A stretch of DNA of 64,000 bases from CAVAWX01 sp963614215 (GCA_963614215.1 CAVECB010000006.1:1-64000), one strand, 5' to 3'. Positions 52,953 through 60,958 are shown, numbered from the stretch's first letter. The notes: generated by a model not told the origin, from the sequence alone. Translations and numbers: made by a program.

Positions 52953-53313
52953 CGTCTCGCGTATTCCCTTCGTGTCCGCCGGCTTTTTTGCTAGGCCAGG
53001 CGCTTGCCCCCGACCATCTTCAAGTTCTCGCGCAGGTTCGCGAGCGTCTTGAGCATATGCTGGCATTTCTGCGGCATTTTCGCCATAGTGAAGCTCCTTT
53101 ACCGCGTACAATGCTGCGCCCGCGCGCGCGGCGATGAGCGCAGCGGTGTGCACCCAAGTATTCACCGGCAACGGGTGAAATACCAGTAACTAAGAAAAAG
53201 ATGAGCGACTCATCTTTTGCCCCATGTCTCGCGCTTCGCGTGGCAGCTCCGTATCGTAGAGCGCATGAAGACGGCGCCGGCAAGGAGCGCCGCGCAAGCG
53301 AGAGGAGCTCGTC
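52953..53313. promoter_or_regulatory. Divergent gap with palindromic operators between hxlR and the monooxygenase gene
   Basis: AAAAGATGAG-CGA-CTCATCTTTT (53196-53218) is a perfect 10-bp inverted repeat. TTCACC...GGTGAA (53161-53179) is a second, 6-bp repeat. Both sit between the divergent hxlR gene and the plus-strand stress genes, where an HxlR dimer would be expected to bind. No clear promoter hexamers could be assigned. Confidence 0.55.
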
Positions 53314-53604
53314 ATGAGCGTCAAAGCCTACCTGCAAGTGACCATGACCATCGACCCCGAGAATCGCCCGGCGGCGGCGAAAGTCTACGCCGATTACCGC
53401 CAGCCCTTCCTCGACCAGATCGACGGCGCTCTGACCAAGGAACTGCTCGTGCGCGACGCCGATGTGCAAGTCTCGCACGGCTTCGATTCTGTCGAACACG
53501 CAAAGGCCTACCTGGAAAGCGAGCTGTTCACCCAGACCGTCGCGCCGGCCCTCAAGCCGACCTGGGCGGCAGACCCCGACATCCGCATCTACGAGGTCGC
53601 ATAA
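53314..53604 (+). CDS. Small ABM-type (dimeric alpha/beta barrel) protein
   Basis: 96 residues (GAGAGGAGCTC ahead). The segment YADYRQPFLDQIDGALTKELLV, with the later HGFDSVEHAKAYLES, fits the antibiotic-biosynthesis-monooxygenase or EthD-like fold, a small dimeric barrel. It has no certain catalytic residue. Divergent from an HxlR regulator and followed after 89 bp by an OsmC gene, suggesting a role in stress from electrophiles or quinones. Confidence 0.65.
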   Translation: MSVKAYLQVTMTIDPENRPAAAKVYADYRQPFLDQIDGALTKELLVRDADVQVSHGFDSVEHAKAYLESELFTQTVAPALKPTWAADPDIRIYEVA

Positions 53605-53693
53605 GGCACAAGCATCCGGCAGGCGCGCCGCAACGCCTGTGCGGCCACATAGAACATGCGCGGCGCGCATTCACTGAGAGAAAGGAAGCGACC

Positions 53694-54137
53694 ATGAAAT
53701 CCACCGCATATGCAAAGACCGTGAAGACCCCGCAAGGACTTGCCGTGGAAAACAGCGTACGCGAGTTTTCCCTCGTGTGCGACGAGCCCGTCGAATCCGG
53801 CGGGACGAACACGGGGATGAACCCGGTCGAGGCGCTGCTGTCGGCGCTCGGCAGCTGCATGACCATCGCCGCGTTCTACCTCGCGGAAAGCCAGGGCATC
53901 AAGCTCGAGAGCTTCAGCGTCGACCTGGAAGGCGACATCGACACGGACGGCTTCATGGGCGTGAACCCCGACTTGCGCTGCGGCTTTTCCGAAATCCGCG
54001 TCACAGCGCACATCAAGTGCGATGCCGACGAGGCCAGGGCCAAAGAGTTCGTCGCCTTCGTGAAGAGCCGCTGCCCGGTCAGCGACAACGTGGCCAACCC
54101 CACGCCTATCGTGGTGAGCGGCATCGTCGTCGAGTAG
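53694..54137 (+). CDS. OsmC-family peroxide reductase
   Basis: 147 residues (AAAGGAAGC ahead). The two OsmC cysteines are in ALLSALGSCMTIAAF and FVKSRCPVSDNVANP. This family reduces organic hydroperoxides. Length and both cysteines are normal. It follows the monooxygenase-like gene and precedes an AEC permease, all plus strand. Confidence 0.9.
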   Translation: MKSTAYAKTVKTPQGLAVENSVREFSLVCDEPVESGGTNTGMNPVEALLSALGSCMTIAAFYLAESQGIKLESFSVDLEGDIDTDGFMGVNPDLRCGFSEIRVTAHIKCDADEARAKEFVAFVKSRCPVSDNVANPTPIVVSGIVVE

Positions 54138-54324
54138 GATTCGCGAAACCTTTCGCAGGCAGGCGCACGAGCGTCCACGCGGCAGGCCCGCGAGAAACAA
54201 CACCACCACACGGCTGCCCGACTGCTCGCAAAGCGGCAAGCGGGCGGCTGCGTTTCACCCGCATGACGGACCCGCGTTTCACCAGCGCAGCACGCCGTGT
54301 GCATTTCATCTGGAGGGAAGAGAC

Positions 54325-55251
54325 ATGGCATCGACGATCGCGGGACAGATGGCCTCCTTCGCGCTCATGCTCGCGATCGGCTTTCTCTGCGCGCGCGCAG
54401 GCGTCGTCTCCCGCTCGTCGCTGCCCACGGCAATCGCCCTTTCGACCAAGGTGTTCCTGCCCGCGATGCTGTTCTCGATCATCTGCGAACGCATGGACAG
54501 CGACCTCGTGTGCGCGCAACTGCCCATGGCGGCGCTCGCGCTCGTGTTCTACCCCGCGATCGTCGTCGTGATGAAGCTGCTGGCGGCGGCACTGCATCTC
54601 GAAGGGGAAAGATCAGCCGCTTTTCGCATGGTGTTCATCTTCGGCAACACGGGCTTCATCGGCCTGCCCATACTCGTCGCGGTGTTTCCCGACACCGGCA
54701 CGGCCAACCTCGTCTTCTTCGCGATTGTCGACCAGCTGGCGTTTTGGACCTACGGCGCCTCGCTTGCCCGGACAGGCGCGGGCGCACCCGGCGGCAAGGC
54801 GATGGCGAAGGGGTTTTTCAACCCCAACATCGTAGCGATGGGGCTCGCGCTTGCATGCGTTGGCGCCGAGCTGCCGATGCCCGAGGCAGCAGTCGGGTTT
54901 CTGGGCACAATCGGCGCGGCCGCGACGCCGCTTTGCATGGTCTGCCTCGGGGCTCTGTGCCGGCTCTCGAACCTGAAGCAGGTGCTGCGGGAAAGAGAGC
55001 TCTACGTCGGCGTGCTGGCGAAGATGGTGGCGCTGCCCCTGTGCGCGGCGCCCCTCCTCGGGATGCTGCCCCTGGCCCGCGACGTGTCCGCCTCGATGGT
55101 TTTGATGATGGGCATGCCCCCGACGGTGCTTGTCCCCCTCGTCATCGAGGCAAACGGCGGGGACGGCCCGTATGCCACCGCGCTGTCGGTCGCCGCCGTA
55201 GCGCTTGCCGTGCTGACGCTGCCGCTCGTCGCCTGCCTTTCCGGCATCTGA
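54325..55251 (+). CDS. AEC-family (auxin efflux carrier-like) permease
   Basis: 308 residues with ten hydrophobic spans (GGAGGGAAGAG ahead of the ATG). The segments FIFGNTGFIGLPIL and the inter-domain loop FFNPNIVAMGLALA are typical of this family, which moves malate, malonate or other anions in bacteria. Substrate unknown. It follows the OsmC gene by 187 bp. Confidence 0.87.
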   Translation: MASTIAGQMASFALMLAIGFLCARAGVVSRSSLPTAIALSTKVFLPAMLFSIICERMDSDLVCAQLPMAALALVFYPAIVVVMKLLAAALHLEGERSAAFRMVFIFGNTGFIGLPILVAVFPDTGTANLVFFAIVDQLAFWTYGASLARTGAGAPGGKAMAKGFFNPNIVAMGLALACVGAELPMPEAAVGFLGTIGAAATPLCMVCLGALCRLSNLKQVLRERELYVGVLAKMVALPLCAAPLLGMLPLARDVSASMVLMMGMPPTVLVPLVIEANGGDGPYATALSVAAVALAVLTLPLVACLSGI

Positions 55252-55284
55252 ATGTCCAGCGCTGCATTTACCCAGACGCACACT

Positions 55285-55320
55285 GTACATCATGTACGCG
55301 GCACCTATATTTGCTACAAT
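55285..55320 (+). promoter_or_regulatory. Candidate promoter and operator of the DMT permease
   Basis: GTACAT-C-ATGTAC (55285-55297) is a perfect 13-bp palindrome. TACAAT (55315-55320) is a good -10 element, and the -35 position falls inside the palindrome (TGTACG at 55293-55298, 16-bp spacer). A regulator bound here would block or recruit polymerase. The leader to the ATG is about 115 nt. Confidence 0.5.
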
Positions 55321-55442
55321 GCCGCCCGATAAACCCGAGCGTGGATTTTTCCAGGCGCAAAACGTCTCTTTTCGCCACGCAACCGCAGCGCCGAGCCTCG
55401 AGCCTGACGGCGCACGATTGCAAAAGGAGCGTGTCGCAGTCC

Positions 55443-56438
55443 ATGCAAGAACAGCAGTCGCCAAAGCCGTCACAACGAGATTTACCCACCGTGCGGGCCG
55501 ATTCGCAACCTCTCGAAAAAGGCGCCGGCGGGAGCGCGCGTGCCTTTGAAGCGCAAAACCTAAAAGTCCGCGCCGCGGCTCTCGTGTGCCTGGGCGGGGC
55601 GTGCTACGGCTTCAACGCGACCTGCTACAAGTTCTCGTATGCCGCAGGTTTCAGTTCCGCCCAGACCGCAGCCGCCCAGATATGGTTCGCGTTTTTCTTC
55701 TTTGCGGCGCTGCTTTTCGCCCGCCGCGTCACGGGGCGCAAATGGGACAAAATCGGGGTGGGCAACGCGCTCAAGCTCATGGGGACAGGGTGCGTCACCT
55801 GTCTGACGACTATCCTCTACACCTATGCCATGAGCGTGCTGCCGGTTCCACTGGCCTTGACGCTGCTCTTCCAGTTCACCTGGATGGGAACGGCCATCCA
55901 AGTTGTCTCGACGCGACGCGCGCCTGCCGCTTGCCAAGTCGTGTCTGCCCTCGTCATCTTGCTGGGAACGGTGTTTGCAAGCGGCCTGTACGCCACTGAC
56001 CTCTCGAACTGTAACCCTTGGGGCATCGCCGCCGGCCTCCTTGCTGCCGCGTGCTGCGCGTCGTTTCTGGCGCTTTCCGGGCGGGTGCACCCGGACTGCT
56101 CGCAGGCGCAGCGCGGGTTTCTCATCTGCGGCGGCGCGGTGGTCCTGTCCCACGTCATCTGCCCGGATTTCCTCGTCTGTGGCGTCTTGACCCAAGGCAT
56201 AGCGCCGTTTGGCCTCGTCACCGGAGCGCTGGGATTCTTCTTGCCCGTGCTGCTCTTTAGCTTGGGCGCCCCGCACATCCCGACGGGGCTTTCAGCAGTG
56301 CTTGCCGCCTCCGAGCTGCCCGCCGGCCTGCTTGTCGCCATGTGCGTGCTGGGCGAGCCCCTCGGCGCAATCGAATGGGCGGGTGTTGCCGTCATTCTTG
56401 CCGGCGTCTGCATCGCGCAACTGCAGCTGCGCTCTTGA
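55443..56438 (+). CDS. DMT/EamA-family permease
   Basis: 331 residues from the ATG at 55443; a GTG four codons earlier has AAAGGAG almost touching it, so the exact start is open. About 38 polar residues precede ten hydrophobic spans that form the two EamA repeats. Substrates of this family are metabolites or drugs and cannot be predicted. It converges with the second hxlR gene. Confidence 0.85.
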   Translation: MQEQQSPKPSQRDLPTVRADSQPLEKGAGGSARAFEAQNLKVRAAALVCLGGACYGFNATCYKFSYAAGFSSAQTAAAQIWFAFFFFAALLFARRVTGRKWDKIGVGNALKLMGTGCVTCLTTILYTYAMSVLPVPLALTLLFQFTWMGTAIQVVSTRRAPAACQVVSALVILLGTVFASGLYATDLSNCNPWGIAAGLLAAACCASFLALSGRVHPDCSQAQRGFLICGGAVVLSHVICPDFLVCGVLTQGIAPFGLVTGALGFFLPVLLFSLGAPHIPTGLSAVLAASELPAGLLVAMCVLGEPLGAIEWAGVAVILAGVCIAQLQLRS

Positions 56439-56447
56439 GGCAGGCGC

Positions 56448-56774
56448 CTACGCCACGACCGTCTTGTAGTATGTCCCGAATTCAGCAAGCGAGTCGATGA
56501 CCGGCATCATCTGCCGTCCAAGCTCGGTAAGACCGTACTCCACGCGCGGCGGGTTCTCGCCATAATCGCGACGAAAGACCAGGCCGTCGCTTTCCATCTG
56601 GCGCAGGCTATCGGTGAGCACCTTTTGCGAGATGCCGTCGAGGTCGCGCCGCAGCTCGTTGAAACGCCAAGAGCGGACGCGCAGATTGCGGATGATGAGC
56701 AGTTTCCACTTGCCGCCCACAAGCGCCACCGCCGTGGCGACCGGGCACTCCGGAAGCTCTTCTCTGCTCTTCAT
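56448..56774 (-). CDS. HxlR-family transcriptional regulator (second copy)
   Basis: 108 residues from the ATG at 56774 (GGGGAGG seven bases ahead). Segments CPVATAVALVGGKWKLLIIRNL, RFNELRRDLDGISQKVLTDSL and RVEYGLTELG are typical, with the conserved N-terminal cysteine (in ELPECPV). It faces the cupin gene divergently. The gap carries AGTTAC-N10-GTACT (56821-56841), a near-symmetric sequence that may be its operator. Confidence 0.92.
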   Translation of the reverse strand: MKSREELPECPVATAVALVGGKWKLLIIRNLRVRSWRFNELRRDLDGISQKVLTDSLRQMESDGLVFRRDYGENPPRVEYGLTELGRQMMPVIDSLAEFGTYYKTVVA

Positions 56775-56845
56775 GGGCGCCTCCCCTTTCATCTTGTCGC
56801 GGGAAAACCCGCAATTGCGCAGTTACAAAAAAGTGCGTACTCGAT

Positions 56846-56874
56846 TTCGCATGCGCTATGACCTTGAATATAAC
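56846..56874 (+). promoter_or_regulatory. Candidate promoter of the cupin gene
   Basis: TTCGCA (56846-56851, 4/6 match to the -35 consensus) and TATAAC (56869-56874, 5/6 to the -10) are 17 bp apart and lie 50 bp ahead of the cupin ATG. The possible HxlR operator lies just upstream. Confidence 0.55.
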
Positions 56875-56924
56875 CCACGCAAGGGATTCTTGCGAGCCAT
56901 TTGAAACGAAGGAAAGGAAACGTC

Positions 56925-57278
56925 ATGGCAAACTACGCGAAGACCAACATCGGCGACGAGGCGCGAGTGGAACTGCACGAGGCCCTTGGCCTCACCGGCG
57001 CGGAGGTGAGCATCAACAAGCTGCCCGCGGGCGCAGGGGTGCCGTTCGTGCACGCGCACAAGCAAAACGAGGAGATTTACGGCATCCTCGCCGGCCGCGG
57101 CTGGGCGACAATCGACGGCGAGGAAATCGGGCTTGCGGCCGGCGACTGGTTGCGCGTCGCGCCCGCGGCAAAGCGACAGTTCCACGCCGCCGACGACGAG
57201 GGCATCACCTACGCGTGCATCCAAGTGAAGCAGGGATCTCTCGAGGCGTTCACGGCCGAAGATGCCGTCATGTGCTAG
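56925..57278 (+). CDS. Single-domain cupin protein
   Basis: 117 residues from the ATG at 56925 (GGAAAGGAAAC ahead). The cupin metal-binding motifs are HAHKQNEEIYGILAGRG (two His, one Glu) and, less complete, APAAKRQFHAADDEG. Small cupins beside HxlR regulators often handle quinones or act as stress-inducible proteins; the reaction is not known here. Next downstream is the second DUF4143 ATPase with its palindromes. Confidence 0.85.
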   Translation: MANYAKTNIGDEARVELHEALGLTGAEVSINKLPAGAGVPFVHAHKQNEEIYGILAGRGWATIDGEEIGLAAGDWLRVAPAAKRQFHAADDEGITYACIQVKQGSLEAFTAEDAVMC

Positions 57279-57366
57279 GCCCATCCGACCAAAACCAAAG
57301 GCGAGGCGGCGGGGACGAAGCGCACATCCCATCGTCCCCAAACACTCAGTGCCCAAGTGAATTTGA

Positions 57367-57444
57367 CATCGACGAAACTTGTTTGATTTGCAAGTTTCGT
57401 CGATGCAATAGTCAAAACTTGCACAAGATGCAAGTTTTGACTAT
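57367..57444. promoter_or_regulatory. Twin long palindromes upstream of the second DUF4143 ATPase
   Basis: Two adjacent perfect inverted repeats: arms 57367-57381/57391-57405 (15 bp, CATCGACGAAACTTG type, 9-nt spacer) and arms 57408-57423/57429-57444 (16 bp, ATAGTCAAAACTTGCA type, 5-nt spacer). All four arms share AACTTG or its complement at the inner end. They lie 36 bp ahead of the ATPase start. No T-run follows either stem. They are either tandem operators or two strong RNA hairpins in the leader. Confidence 0.85.
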
Positions 57445-57479
57445 CGTGAAAGCCGGCATCCGCGAGGAAGGCGACTTAC

Positions 57480-58757
57480 ATGATCATCCGACAGAAATAC
57501 CTAAACAAGCTCATAGCCTTCCAAGACACCGATCTAGTGAAAGTGGTCACCGGCATCCGTCGCTGTGGAAAGTCCACCTTGCTCGACATGATGCGCGAAT
57601 ATCTCGCACAACAGGGAGTTCCCGAAAACCGTCTACTCACATTCAAAATGGAATCGATGGAGCTTGCGGGCATCAGCGACTACCGCGCGCTATACGACCT
57701 TGTTGTGAACCGGATTGCAGGCCAGCCTCATACCTATCTGTTTTTCGACGAACTGCAAAACGTCGAGGGGTGGGAAAAGGCCGTGAACGCGTTGCGCGTG
57801 GACGTCGATTGCGACATCTACGCAACCGGTTCGAATGCGTTTTTGCTCTCCAGCGAGCTGGCAACCCTCATTTCCGGCCGCTACGTCGAGATATCCATGC
57901 AGCCGCTCACCTTCGCCGAATACCTCGATTTCCGGGAAGCGACATGGCAGCCCGCCAGCAAGGCGGAATCCGACATAGCCCTGTTCGCAAACGGGTCGTT
58001 TGCCACCCTCTCCAGCCTGTTCGAACAGTATCGCATGTTCGGCGGTTTTCCCTATCTGGCGCTCAAGGAACCCGACGAGACAACACACCGCGAATATCTG
58101 CACAGCATCTATCAGACGATAGTCGTACGCGACATCATGATGCGGGCGCAACGCAGCGGACTGCGGGCAGTGAGCAACCAAAACGTGCTCGAGCGCATCT
58201 GCGCGTTTCTGGCCGACAACATCGGCAACGAGACGTCTGCGAACAAGATATCCGGCACCTTGAAGGCAGACGGGCAATCGACGAACAGGGCAACCACCGA
58301 GTTCTACATATCGACGCTAGTGGAGGCCTACCTGTTCCGGCGCGTGCCACGCTACGACATAAAAGGGCGCGAGCTGTTGAAGACGGGCGGCAAGTACTAT
58401 ATCGCAGACACGGGTCTGCGCAGCTACTTGGACAGCTACCGCAATAGCGACAGCGGACGCGTACTCGAGAATTTAGTGTACAACCAGCTTGTGTTCGATG
58501 ATTACGATGTGCTGGTCGGGCACTTGCGCGGTGGAGAGGTCGATTTCGTGGCCACAAAGCCGCGACGCAAGATGTACGTGCAAGTCACGGAGGACATGCG
58601 CGACGAAGAGACCATGCGACGCGAGCTTGCGCCGCTCAGGCGCATCGGCGACGAGTATCGCAAGGTCGTGGTGGTCGCAAACGGCGATTATCCCGCAGAT
58701 GTCGACGGCATCGAGATCGTGAACATCGTCGATTTTCTCTTGCATCGGCAGGTGTGA
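57480..58757 (+). CDS. DUF4143-family AAA ATPase (second copy)
   Basis: 425 residues. P-loop GIRRCGKSTLL (about residue 25), Walker B YLFFDELQNVEGWE, sensor ATGSNAFLLSSE, and an arginine in RDIMMRAQ. The C-terminal DUF4143/nuclease-like region has GGEVDFVATKPRRKMYVQV (D...Q/K). Belongs to the AAA_14 plus DUF4143 family. A strong palindrome pair lies in its leader. Different enough from the copy at 51061 to be a separate subfamily. Confidence 0.88.
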   Translation: MIIRQKYLNKLIAFQDTDLVKVVTGIRRCGKSTLLDMMREYLAQQGVPENRLLTFKMESMELAGISDYRALYDLVVNRIAGQPHTYLFFDELQNVEGWEKAVNALRVDVDCDIYATGSNAFLLSSELATLISGRYVEISMQPLTFAEYLDFREATWQPASKAESDIALFANGSFATLSSLFEQYRMFGGFPYLALKEPDETTHREYLHSIYQTIVVRDIMMRAQRSGLRAVSNQNVLERICAFLADNIGNETSANKISGTLKADGQSTNRATTEFYISTLVEAYLFRRVPRYDIKGRELLKTGGKYYIADTGLRSYLDSYRNSDSGRVLENLVYNQLVFDDYDVLVGHLRGGEVDFVATKPRRKMYVQVTEDMRDEETMRRELAPLRRIGDEYRKVVVVANGDYPADVDGIEIVNIVDFLLHRQV

Positions 58758-58813
58758 AAACGCCGCGCAAAGCCCGGCCCATCGAAGGCCGGCGACCAAA
58801 CCGGCACCCGTTT

Positions 58814-58846
58814 GGGGTCGCGCTTGCCTAGGGGTCGCGCTTGCCT
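58814..58846. repeat. 16-bp direct repeat
   Basis: GGGGTCGCGCTTGCCT occurs at 58814-58829 and again at 58831-58846, separated by one base, in the convergent gap between the second DUF4143 gene and the membrane protein gene. A CCGGCC/GGCCGG stem lies just before it (about 58777-58796) and may serve as the shared terminator. Confidence 0.7.
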
Positions 58847-58864
58847 CGCGCCGCCCCCTCTCGC

Positions 58865-59326
58865 CTACTCGTCCTTAAACTCGCCGAGGCGCTCGTTTAG
58901 GCGCTTGTCGGCAGCGTTCATGCAGATGAAGGTGATGATGCACGAGAACGCCAAGGCCGCCACGCAGATGATGGTGAACAGGACAAATCCCCGCATCGAG
59001 CACCAGCCCGAACCGAACACCCAGCCGGTGATGATGACATAGCCCCCGATGCCGAAGGCAGCGATGCGGGCGATTTTCGGAAAGCGCACGGCCGCCTTCT
59101 CGCAAAAGCAGGCGCAGCCCCAAAAAGACATGCACAGGCAGATGGCCAGCGAAACCCATATGTCGCGCACGGCCTCGCCCGTAGCAATTGTGCCCGCGCC
59201 ACTCCAGTCGGGCAAAAGCTCAAACAGCGACCAGCATATGATGGTGATGGTGAAGCTCAGGGTCGTGGCACCGGCAAGCGCGCCTGCCATCGTGCCTTTT
59301 TTCGTGTTCCCGTTTCCGTCTTTCAT
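58865..59326 (-). CDS. DUF3021-like membrane protein
   Basis: 153 residues from the ATG at 59326 (GAGGAAGG seven bases ahead; the ATG at 59332 is an alternative). Four hydrophobic spans are visible and the C terminus is charged (RLNERLGEF). Membrane proteins of this size directly behind a LytTR gene are often DUF3021 and act with the regulator. No enzymatic motif. The assignment rests mainly on topology and neighbour. Confidence 0.6.
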   Translation of the reverse strand: MKDGNGNTKKGTMAGALAGATTLSFTITIICWSLFELLPDWSGAGTIATGEAVRDIWVSLAICLCMSFWGCACFCEKAAVRFPKIARIAAFGIGGYVIITGWVFGSGWCSMRGFVLFTIICVAALAFSCIITFICMNAADKRLNERLGEFKDE

Positions 59327-59426
59327 CTTCATGCCTTCCTCTTCACCCGCCCCCTTCAAGAGAAGCGGAGGTTTTTCAATCCGTGCGCGCCTCGGCAAGA
59401 CGCGCCTTCCACAACACCCGCAGTGT

Positions 59427-59867
59427 TCACAATCCGAGCAGCTTTTTGACCTGCGGGGCATACGCCCTCGAGATGACGGTCTGCTCGCCGTTGCTCAGCT
59501 CGGCCAGCATCCTGCCGCCCAGCTCCGTGCGAAGGCTCGTCACCTCCTTGAGGTTCACAACCGTGGACTTGCCCGTCCGCACGAAACCGCAGCCTGCAAG
59601 CTTGTCTTCCACCTCGTAGAGGCGCATGGGCGTCTCCAGCACAAGGTCTGCAGTGTAGAAAAAGCTCTTCTTGTCCACCGACTCGAAATAGAGCACCTCG
59701 GCGGCGGGCACAATGCGCATGGCTCCGTCGCTTGCAAATCCCGTGAGCTTGCGATCGTGCAAGCGCAGGCGCGACATCGCGGCGATCAGCTCCGCGTCGA
59801 TGCGCGGGGCGCGAAAGATCACCTCCACGTCTGCAAGCGTCGCATCTTCTTCGACGACGATTTTCAT
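59427..59867 (-). CDS. LytTR-family DNA-binding regulator
   Basis: 146 residues. The LytTR domain occupies the C-terminal about 100 residues, with segments VLYFESVDKKSFFYTAD, LAGCGFVRTGKSTVVNLKEV and RMLAELSNGEQTVISRAYAP. There is no receiver domain, so it belongs to the stand-alone LytTR group that is paired with a membrane inhibitor or sensor. Translated ahead of the DUF3021-like gene (100-bp gap). Confidence 0.9.
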   Translation of the reverse strand: MKIVVEEDATLADVEVIFRAPRIDAELIAAMSRLRLHDRKLTGFASDGAMRIVPAAEVLYFESVDKKSFFYTADLVLETPMRLYEVEDKLAGCGFVRTGKSTVVNLKEVTSLRTELGGRMLAELSNGEQTVISRAYAPQVKKLLGL

Positions 59868-60095
59868 CTGGCGTTCCTTTCATCATTGCCGGCGATGGGC
59901 ATAGTAGCGCCGCGCGAGACGGGCGTGGGCGGGCGGCAGACCAAGTTGCGCCGCAGGGGCGCCAAGATGCATAAAGGAGCAGTAAGCGGCCTATCTCGCG
60001 AACCTCTTCGAGGATGTGGGGCTGCGCAACGCCCACCTCGATTTCAGGCTGGCGCGTTCATTTCACCCGCCACCTCGACTTTCGAAAATTTGTTC
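59868..60095. other. Non-coding stretch between LytTR and the mobile-element-like region, possible gene remnant
   Basis: No complete gene is seen. One plus-strand frame at about 59970-60070 reads AAYLANLFEDVGLRNAHLDF with normal protein-like composition and no start codon, which may be the end of a decayed gene. If the region to the right is an inserted element, its left border may lie here; no direct repeat or target tRNA was found. Confidence 0.3.
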
Positions 60096-60125
60096 TTGCG
60101 TGCCGGCGAAACGGTGCGCTATAGT
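60096..60125 (+). promoter_or_regulatory. Candidate promoter of the ClpP/coupling-protein operon
   Basis: TTGCGT (60096-60101) and TATAGT (60120-60125) are 18 bp apart. The predicted start at about 60132 is just ahead of the first hairpin, so the whole structured leader would be transcribed. Confidence 0.5.
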
Positions 60126-60138
60126 GCGGCTCACCCGA

Positions 60139-60324
60139 GGGTCGCAAGACCCACCTCCTGGCAAGCATGGCTCATGAGCCATGTAGGAGGTTGTCGTTCG
60201 TACTTGCCGCGGACGAATTTTTCACCTCACACAACCAAAGAGACTTTGACGCATTGCCTTGATGGCTGCTATCGATGCGTCTCGGACGGCGCGACAAGGC
60301 CATGGCGTCCGACGTTTGGTTGTG
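60139..60324 (+). promoter_or_regulatory. Long structured 5' leader with a three-way junction
   Basis: In order: hairpin GGGTC-GCAA-GACCC (60139-60152, GNRA loop); directly adjoining stem ACCTCCT (60153-60159) with AGGAGGT (60185-60191) enclosing the 18-bp palindrome CATGGCTCATGAGCCATG (60166-60183); then a junction closed by CACAACCAAA (60230-60239) and TTTGGTTGTG (60315-60324). The junction holds GACGCAT (60248-60254) paired with ATGCGTC (60275-60281), and immediately TCGGACG (60282-60288) paired with CGTCCGA (60306-60312). All stems are perfect. AAAAAGGAG and the clpP-like ATG follow 25 nt later. It matches no riboswitch I know. Confidence 0.75.
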
Positions 60325-60348
60325 CCGACCCTCAAAAAGGAGCTTGCC

Positions 60349-60945
60349 ATGAGCCACAACGCCTTTATCTACCAGCCCCAGATCATCCGCGAGACAGCGG
60401 AAGGTCTCAACCACCTCGACATCCAAGACGACATGCTCTCCCATCGCGAGCTCGAACTGACCTCGGGAGTCGACGCCAATTCGTGTGCCACCGTCATCCG
60501 CGGTCTGCTCTACCTGCAACGTTGCGATGCGAACGCCGCTGTGACGCTCTACATCAACAGCCCGGGCGGTGAAGTCCAGTCTGGCCTTGCCCTCTATGAC
60601 GTCATGCAGGCCGTGAGCTGCCCCATCAAAACCGTCTGCTTGGGCATGGCGGCAAGCATGGGCGCCCTGCTGTTCATTGCGGGAGACGAGCGCCTGATGC
60701 TGCCCCACAGCCGCGTCATGATTCACGACCCGCTCATCGGCGGCGGCCTTGGCGGCAGCGCCCTCTCGGTGAAGGCCCGCGCCGACGACCTCATGCGCAT
60801 CCGAGACATCACGGCCAAAATCATCGCCTGTCACACGGGCATGTCCCTCGAGCGCGTCTTTGAGCTTACGGCCTCGGACACCTACTTCGAGGCTGAAGAA
60901 GCTGTAAAAGCCGGCCTTGCCAACCACATCGTCACGTCGCTCTAG
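60349..60945 (+). CDS. ClpP-like serine peptidase associated with a conjugation gene
   Basis: 198 residues from the ATG at 60349 (AAAAAGGAG ahead). The ClpP triad is complete: S103 in GMAASMGALL, H126 in SRVMIHDP and D177 in TASDTYF. The oxyanion segment INSPGGEV is present. It differs from housekeeping ClpP in its N terminus and in the axial-loop region. It is followed 13 bp later by a coupling-protein ATPase. Target and ATPase partner are unknown; it may process a conjugation or element protein. Confidence 0.88.
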   Translation: MSHNAFIYQPQIIRETAEGLNHLDIQDDMLSHRELELTSGVDANSCATVIRGLLYLQRCDANAAVTLYINSPGGEVQSGLALYDVMQAVSCPIKTVCLGMAASMGALLFIAGDERLMLPHSRVMIHDPLIGGGLGGSALSVKARADDLMRIRDITAKIIACHTGMSLERVFELTASDTYFEAEEAVKAGLANHIVTSL

Positions 60946-60958
60946 AAAGGAGGCTCTG

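Noticed and set aside
54297..56438. 713-codon plus-strand frame
   Set aside because: Only the end from 55443 is the DMT permease; the first part is the AEC permease out of frame.
60191..60262. 23-codon leader peptide starting at TTG
   Set aside because: AGGAGG abuts the TTG with no spacing, and the reading frame passes through perfect stems; structure explains the sequence better.
60139..60324. Reading the leader as a T-box, purine or TPP riboswitch
   Set aside because: The T-box core and specifier layout and the conserved bases of the known classes are not present.
59049..60572. 507-codon plus-strand frame across LytTR, the leader and the start of the ClpP-like gene
   Set aside because: It crosses an antisense gene, the structured leader and the real ClpP-like gene in another frame; no motif or ribosome binding site.
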